From: Blautia sp.
GTDB lineage: Bacteria > Bacillota > Clostridia > Lachnospirales > Lachnospiraceae
Assembly (NCBI GenBank): GCA_017475035.1
Contig: JAFVGK010000156.1
Span: forward strand, 49,370 to 113,369
Direction: 5' to 3'
DNA length: 64,000 bases
Shown: in pieces, positions 59,728 to 64,000 of the stretch
Numbering within the stretch: position 1 is the stretch's first letter
How the letters are laid out: each line of letters opens with the position of its first letter
The notes under the pieces: model-generated
What the model saw: the letters and a program-made list of their open reading frames with translations, nothing else
Told to the model about the DNA's origin: nothing
The model's database searches: none
Made by a program: the position numbers and the translations under genes

Positions 59728-61715
59728 TGAATAAGTTCGAATTGGTCAGCGAATACCAGCCGACCGGAGACCAGCCTCAGGCGATCCGGGCCCTGGTGGA
59801 CGGCTTCCGCCAGGGAAACCAGTTTCAGACGCTGCTTGGCGTCACCGGGTCAGGAAAGACCTTTACGATGGCAAATGTCATACAGGCGCTGAACCGGCCG
59901 ACCCTTGTCCTGGCACATAATAAAACCCTGGCCGGACAGCTTTACGGTGAGTTCAAGGAATTCTTTCCGAACAACGCGGCTGAGTATTTTGTTTCTTATT
60001 ATGATTATTACCAGCCGGAAGCATATGTTCCTTCTACGGACACTTATATCGCCAAAGATTCTGCCATCAATGACGAGATCGATAAACTGCGCCTGTCAGC
60101 AACGGCTTCTCTGTCGGAGCGTAAGGATGTCATTATCGTTGCCTCTGTTTCCTGCATTTACGGCCTTGGATCTCCGAAGGATTTCCAGGATATGATGATT
60201 TCTCTGCGGCCTGGAATGACGAAGGACAGAGATGAAGTCATCCGCAGTCTGGTAGACATCCAGTATACCAGGAATGACATGGACTTTAAGCGAGGTACCT
60301 TCCGGGTCAGAGGCGATACCCTGGAGATTTTTCCGGCAAACTATTCCGACAGTGCGGTTCGGGTGGAATTCTTCGGCGACGAAATTGAAAGGATTACAGA
60401 TATTGATGTCCTGACAGGGCAGGTGAAATGTGTGAATTCCCATGTGGGAATATTCCCGGCTTCTCATTATGTTGTGCCGATGGAACAGATTCTTCGTGCG
60501 GCAGCTGCGATTGAAGAAGAGCTGGCCGGGCGGGTGGCATATTTCAAAAGAGAGGATAAGCTTCTGGAGGCTCAGAGAATCGCGGAGCGGACGGCCTATG
60601 ATGTGGAAATGATGAAAGAGACAGGCTTTTGCTCCGGGATCGAAAATTACTCCAGACACCTGACAGGACTGGCTCCCGGACAGCCGCCTTATACGCTGCT
60701 GGATTATTTTGACAATGAGTTTTTGCTGATTGTCGATGAATCCCATATGACGATTCCGCAGGTCGGAGCCATGTATGTAGGCGATCAGAGCCGAAAGCAG
60801 ACCCTGGTGGATTATGGATTCCGGCTGCCGTCGGCAAAGGATAACCGTCCCTTGAATTTCGGGGAATTTGAACAGAAGCTGGATCAGGTTCTGTTTGTAT
60901 CGGCTACGCCCGGGTCCTATGAACTCGAACATGAAATGCTCCGGACGGAACAGGTGATCCGTCCTACAGGGCTTTTGGACCCGGAGGTTACGGTAAAGCC
61001 GGTAGAGGGTCAGGTAGATGATCTGATCACCGAGATCAATAAGGAAACAAAAAAGAAAAACAAGGTACTGGTCACGACATTGACAAAGCGGATGGCAGAG
61101 GATCTCACGGATTTCCTAAAAGAAGCCGGTATCCGGGTAAAATATCTGCATTCGGATATTGATACTCTGGAACGTGCCGAGATTATCAGGGATATGCGTC
61201 TTGACGCCTTCGATGTTCTGGTAGGCATTAACCTTTTAAGAGAAGGTCTTGACATTCCGGAAATTTCGCTTGTCGCTATTCTTGACGCAGATAAGGAGGG
61301 CTTCCTTCGATCCGAAACCTCGCTGATCCAGACGATCGGCAGAGCGGCGAGAAACAGTGAAGGGCATGTGATCATGTACGCGGATAACATGACGGATTCG
61401 ATGCGGAAGGCCATCGATGAAACAAACCGCCGGCGGAGCATACAGCAGAAGTATAACGAGGAACATCATATCACGCCGACGACGATCAAAAAAGCCGTAC
61501 GTGACCTGATCGCCGTATCCCGTGCCGTCGCCGAGACAGAAGGCAGGCTTACGAAGGATCCGGAGTCCATGGATCCGAAAGAGCTTCGCAAGGTGATTGA
61601 ACAGGTTGAAAAGCAGATGAGGGCCGCGGCTGCCGATCTTAATTTCGAACAGGCAGCAGAACTGCGCGACAAGATGATGGAGCTGCGGAAGTATCTGGAT
61701 GAAATGAAGGAATAA
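59727..61715 (+). CDS. uvrB: Excinuclease ABC subunit B
   Basis: A 662-residue helicase-like damage-verifying subunit of nucleotide excision repair. Walker A is GVTGSGKTF (about 37-45), the damage-probing beta-hairpin lies in [20 protein letters not shown] and [11 protein letters not shown] are helicase motifs, and the C-terminal UVR domain is [18 protein letters not shown] 59727 overlaps the preceding stop. A strong terminator follows immediately. Confidence 0.97.
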   Translation: MNKFELVSEYQPTGDQPQAIRALVDGFRQGNQFQTLLGVTGSGKTFTMANVIQALNRPTLVLAHNKTLAGQLYGEFKEFFPNNAAEYFVSYYDYYQPEAYVPSTDTYIAKDSAINDEIDKLRLSATASLSERKDVIIVASVSCIYGLGSPKDFQDMMISLRPGMTKDRDEVIRSLVDIQYTRNDMDFKRGTFRVRGDTLEIFPANYSDSAVRVEFFGDEIERITDIDVLTGQVKCVNSHVGIFPASHYVVPMEQILRAAAAIEEELAGRVAYFKREDKLLEAQRIAERTAYDVEMMKETGFCSGIENYSRHLTGLAPGQPPYTLLDYFDNEFLLIVDESHMTIPQVGAMYVGDQSRKQTLVDYGFRLPSAKDNRPLNFGEFEQKLDQVLFVSATPGSYELEHEMLRTEQVIRPTGLLDPEVTVKPVEGQVDDLITEINKETKKKNKVLVTTLTKRMAEDLTDFLKEAGIRVKYLHSDIDTLERAEIIRDMRLDAFDVLVGINLLREGLDIPEISLVAILDADKEGFLRSETSLIQTIGRAARNSEGHVIMYADNMTDSMRKAIDETNRRRSIQQKYNEEHHITPTTIKKAVRDLIAVSRAVAETEGRLTKDPESMDPKELRKVIEQVEKQMRAAAADLNFEQAAELRDKMMELRKYLDEMKE

Positions 61716-61762
61716 CCTGCTGCCCGCCGCAAGGGAACTTGCGGCGGGCAGCAGGTTTTTTG
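61714..61762 (+). terminator. Terminator after uvrB
   Basis: AACCTGCTGCCCGCCGCAAG (61714-61733) with its complement ending at 61757, then TTTTT. Confidence 0.93.
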
Positions 61763-61791
61763 TTTCCCGTGAAAATTTTTTAAAAAGGGTG

Positions 61792-61820
61792 TTGACAAAC
61801 ATAAGGAAAGGGTGTATCTT
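61792..61820 (+). promoter_or_regulatory. Promoter of hrcA-grpE
   Basis: TTGACA (61792-61797), 17 bp, TATCTT (61815-61820). Confidence 0.8.
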
Positions 61821-61833
61821 ATCACCATAGATG

Positions 61834-61860
61834 TTAGCACTCCACTGATTCGAGTGCTAA
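61834..61860. promoter_or_regulatory. CIRCE element (HrcA operator)
   Basis: TTAGCACTC (61834-61842), 9-bp spacer, GAGTGCTAA (61852-61860): the exact CIRCE consensus. It lies just after the -10 box, so HrcA represses its own operon when GroEL is free. Confidence 0.97.
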
Positions 61861-61892
61861 CAGCTGCAAGATCAGAAAGGAAGCGGACTTAC

Positions 61893-62930
61893 ATGATACA
61901 GGAACTTGATGAGAGGAAAAAGAGAATATTAAAGGCCATCATCAAGACCTACCTGGAGACAGGGGAGCCGGTCGGTTCCCGGACGATCTCCAAGTATCCG
62001 GATCTGAATGTGAGTTCGGCTACGATTCGTAACGAGATGTCGGATCTCACAGAGATGGGCTATATTGTACAGACACATACGTCATCCGGCCGGATTCCTT
62101 CCGATAAGGGTTACCGTCTTTATGTCGATGAACTGACGAGGGAGAAAGAGGCTGAGATCGCGGAGCTCCGTGAGTTCATGATTGAAAAGACGGACCAGAT
62201 GGAGAAGGTTTTGCGGAGGATCGCAAAGGACCTGGCCAGCAGCACGGATTATGCCGCGATGGTTACGGTCCCTAAGTTTGCGGGAAGCCGTCTGAAGTTT
62301 CTTCAGCTGTCAAGAGTCAGCCCGCGGTCTTTAATCGTCGTGGTTGTCTGTGAGGGAAACGTGATCCGAAACCAGCTGATCGATATCCCGGAGGAGATAG
62401 ACGATCAGACGCTTCTGAAGCTGAACCTGCTTTTAAATACGAATCTGACAAACGTACCGATTCAGGATATTAACCTTGGTATGATCGCCAGGATGAAGGA
62501 ACAGGCAGGTATCCATTCTGAAGTGGTCGGCAGTGTGATTGATGCCGTGGCGGCTACGATCCACATTGATGAGGAGGACATGCAGGTCTTTACCTCAGGC
62601 GCCACCAACTTTTTTAAGTACCCGGAGCTTTCGGATAAAGAAAAAGCCAGTGAATTGATTTCCACCTTTGAGGAGAAAAGCTCTTTGCTTGGTCTTGCGA
62701 GAGATGGAGACAGCCAGGGAGAAAGTACCGGGATTCAGATATATATAGGGGAAGAGGTTCCCGTGGAGTCGATGAAGGATTGCAGCGTTGTTACGGCTTC
62801 CTATGAATTAGGAGGCGGTATGCGTGGAACAATCGGAATCATCGGCCCGAAGCGTATGGATTTCGAGCGGGTAGTCAGGAGCTTCAATAAACTGAAACAT
62901 GAGCTCGAAGATATTGCGCGTAAGAAATAG
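61893..62930 (+). CDS. hrcA: Heat-inducible transcription repressor HrcA
   Basis: A 345-residue repressor of class I heat-shock genes. The N-terminal winged helix (ERKKRILKAIIKTYLETGEPVGSRTI, SSATIRNEMSDLTEMGYI) binds CIRCE. The remainder (STDYAAMVTVPKFAGSRLKFLQL, GSVIDAVAATIHIDEEDM, ELGGGMRGTIGIIGPKRMDFERVV) is the GAF-like dimerisation part. The ATG at 61893 is used since an earlier in-frame ATG would put CIRCE inside the coding region. grpE follows by 23 bp. Confidence 0.96.
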   Translation: MIQELDERKKRILKAIIKTYLETGEPVGSRTISKYPDLNVSSATIRNEMSDLTEMGYIVQTHTSSGRIPSDKGYRLYVDELTREKEAEIAELREFMIEKTDQMEKVLRRIAKDLASSTDYAAMVTVPKFAGSRLKFLQLSRVSPRSLIVVVVCEGNVIRNQLIDIPEEIDDQTLLKLNLLLNTNLTNVPIQDINLGMIARMKEQAGIHSEVVGSVIDAVAATIHIDEEDMQVFTSGATNFFKYPELSDKEKASELISTFEEKSSLLGLARDGDSQGESTGIQIYIGEEVPVESMKDCSVVTASYELGGGMRGTIGIIGPKRMDFERVVRSFNKLKHELEDIARKK

Positions 62931-62953
62931 ATGAGGGAAAGGTGGGATGCCAT

Positions 62954-63864
62954 ATGGCAGAGGATTATAATTGGGATTTTGATTCAGAGGACGAAGGAGA
63001 TGAGATCCCCGTAGAGTTCGTTGACGATTCAAAGAAAGCAGAAGAGGAAAATACTGCGGAAGAGATGTCTGAAACGAATGCTGAGGATGCATCTGAGGAA
63101 TCTGCTGAGGATTCCTGTGATCCGGATCAGGATGATTCCGAAAAGCAGGAGGAAGCAGAGAACCTTGAAGATGAAAAGAAAGATGACGGACAAACCGTGG
63201 CGGATGAAGAAGACACGGATGTATCTTCTGAGGAAGATACGGAAGAAGCTGCTGCCGAAGGGGAATCTGAAGCTTCTGATACAGAAGAATCTGAAGCCGC
63301 TGACGCAGAAGGATCTGAAAATACTGATGCAGAGGATGCGGAAGCGTCCGTGGAAGAAACACAGACTGCCCCGGATACGGAAGAGCATAAAAAGACTTCC
63401 TTTTTTGGCAGAAAGAAAAATAAAGAGAAAGAAAAGCTGGAACAGCAGATCGAAGATCTGACTGACAAGCTGCGCCGGAGTCTTGCGGAGTTTGACAATT
63501 TCCGCAAACGGACGGAAAAAGAGAAAGCAAGCATGTATGTCATCGGAGCGAAGGATATCGTGGAAAAGATTCTCCCGGTATTGGACAGCTTTGAAAGAGG
63601 ATTGGCTCAGGCTGCAGACAGGCGGATGATCCTTTTGCCGAGGGCATGCAGATGATATATAAGCAGCTGATGACCGCATTGGAGGAGCTCGGTGTGAAAC
63701 CGATCGAGGCTGTGGGAAAGGAGTTTGATCCGAACCTGCACAATGCCGTGATGCATGTGGATGATGAGGAGGCGGGAGAAAACGTCGTAGTCGAAGAATT
63801 CCAGAAGGGATATACTTATAAGGATTTCGTCGTCCGACACAGTATGGTCAAGGTTGCAAACTAA
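62954..63864 (+). pseudogene. grpE: grpE with a one-base frameshift
   Basis: GrpE is the nucleotide-exchange factor of DnaK. From ATG 62954 the frame encodes a very acidic segment (about residues 5-145, mostly Glu, Asp, Ser, Ala), then KEKEKLEQQIEDLTDKLRRSLAEFDNFRKRTEKEK and the core to ERGLAQAAD, and then runs out of frame to a stop at 63653-63655. Adding one base near 63620 joins it to DDPFAEGMQMIYKQLMTALEELGVKP...HSMVKVAN, ending at 63864. The restored protein would be about 303 residues, longer than usual because of the acidic front. Either a true null or truncating mutation, or a sequencing or assembly error; grpE loss is rare, so error is quite possible. Confidence 0.9.
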
Positions 63865-63888
63865 GGATTGCAACGTAAATAAATGGAA

Positions 63889-63995
63889 CAAGATTTCGCA
63901 GGATAAATCGCCGTATGCAAGGCGGAGGATGGAGTCGATGCGGGCATCGACGACTGACGACAACGCAGCAGACGACGATTTAGACGCGAAAGATG
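63889..63995 (+). repeat. Dispersed repeat R2, copy 2
   Basis: GGATAAATCG, GCAAGGCGGAGGATGG, then a small inverted repeat TCGATG-CGGG-CATCGA, then CGACTGACGACAACGCAGC. It shares the R2 core with 43019-43114 in the opposite orientation and follows grpE, where dnaK would be expected nearby. Confidence 0.6.
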
Positions 63996-64000
63996 TTCCA

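Overview
The window reads as a chromosomal segment of an anaerobic Gram-positive Clostridia, most likely Lachnospiraceae. This is an inference from a Trp T-box, a CIRCE/hrcA heat-shock locus, a type III glutamine synthetase, an AdhE under a Rex-type site, a SpoVK-type ATPase, tRNA genes without encoded CCA, BspA-like and TraX-like surface proteins, and strong AGGAGG ribosome sites throughout. There are no rRNA genes, phage genes, transposases or CRISPR arrays.

Layout. 1-4.9 kb: a secreted protein cut by the left edge, a large palindromic repeat, then a short operon (DUF1349 protein, cytidylate kinase-like, MATE exporter) and a YgjV-like membrane protein. 4.9-12.2 kb: an RND exporter with a very large periplasmic insertion, aspartate kinase, and a secreted leucine-rich-repeat protein. 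12.2-18.0 kb: a sugar ABC importer with a family 2 glycoside hydrolase. 18.0-26.3 kb: small membrane proteins, one broken and one intact MATE gene, PAP2 phosphatase, DUF4349 lipoprotein, an NlpC/P60-type protein and TraX. 26.3-32.6 kb: a dTDP-rhamnose cluster lacking rfbC, a GH32 fructosidase, and a potassium channel with a lysine-rich repeat tail. 32.6-43 kb: adhE plus a kinase, transporters, a lone hisB, two tRNA genes inside a 40-bp inverted repeat, an AAA ATPase and another MATE. 43.2-49.8 kb: T-box-controlled trpE-G-C-F-B-A, with no trpD. 49.8-55 kb: the palindromic repeat again, lipid kinase, type III glutamine synthetase, CdaR-type regulator. 55-64 kb: ftsE-ftsX-ctpA-rarA, an unknown gene, uvrB, then hrcA and a frameshifted grpE.

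The most interesting signals are repeats. (i) A roughly 240-nt palindromic element occurs at three intergenic loci with compensatory base changes in its stems. (ii) A separate roughly 85-nt element, with a 5' hairpin and a 3' Shine-Dalgarno sequence, sits just upstream of at least seven unrelated genes and is also inserted in frame inside trpE. (iii) A ten-unit 28-bp array lies between trpF and trpB. (iv) Ten 33-bp units encode the tail of a potassium channel. Also notable are the missing trpD, the one-base frameshift in grpE and the RND insertion.
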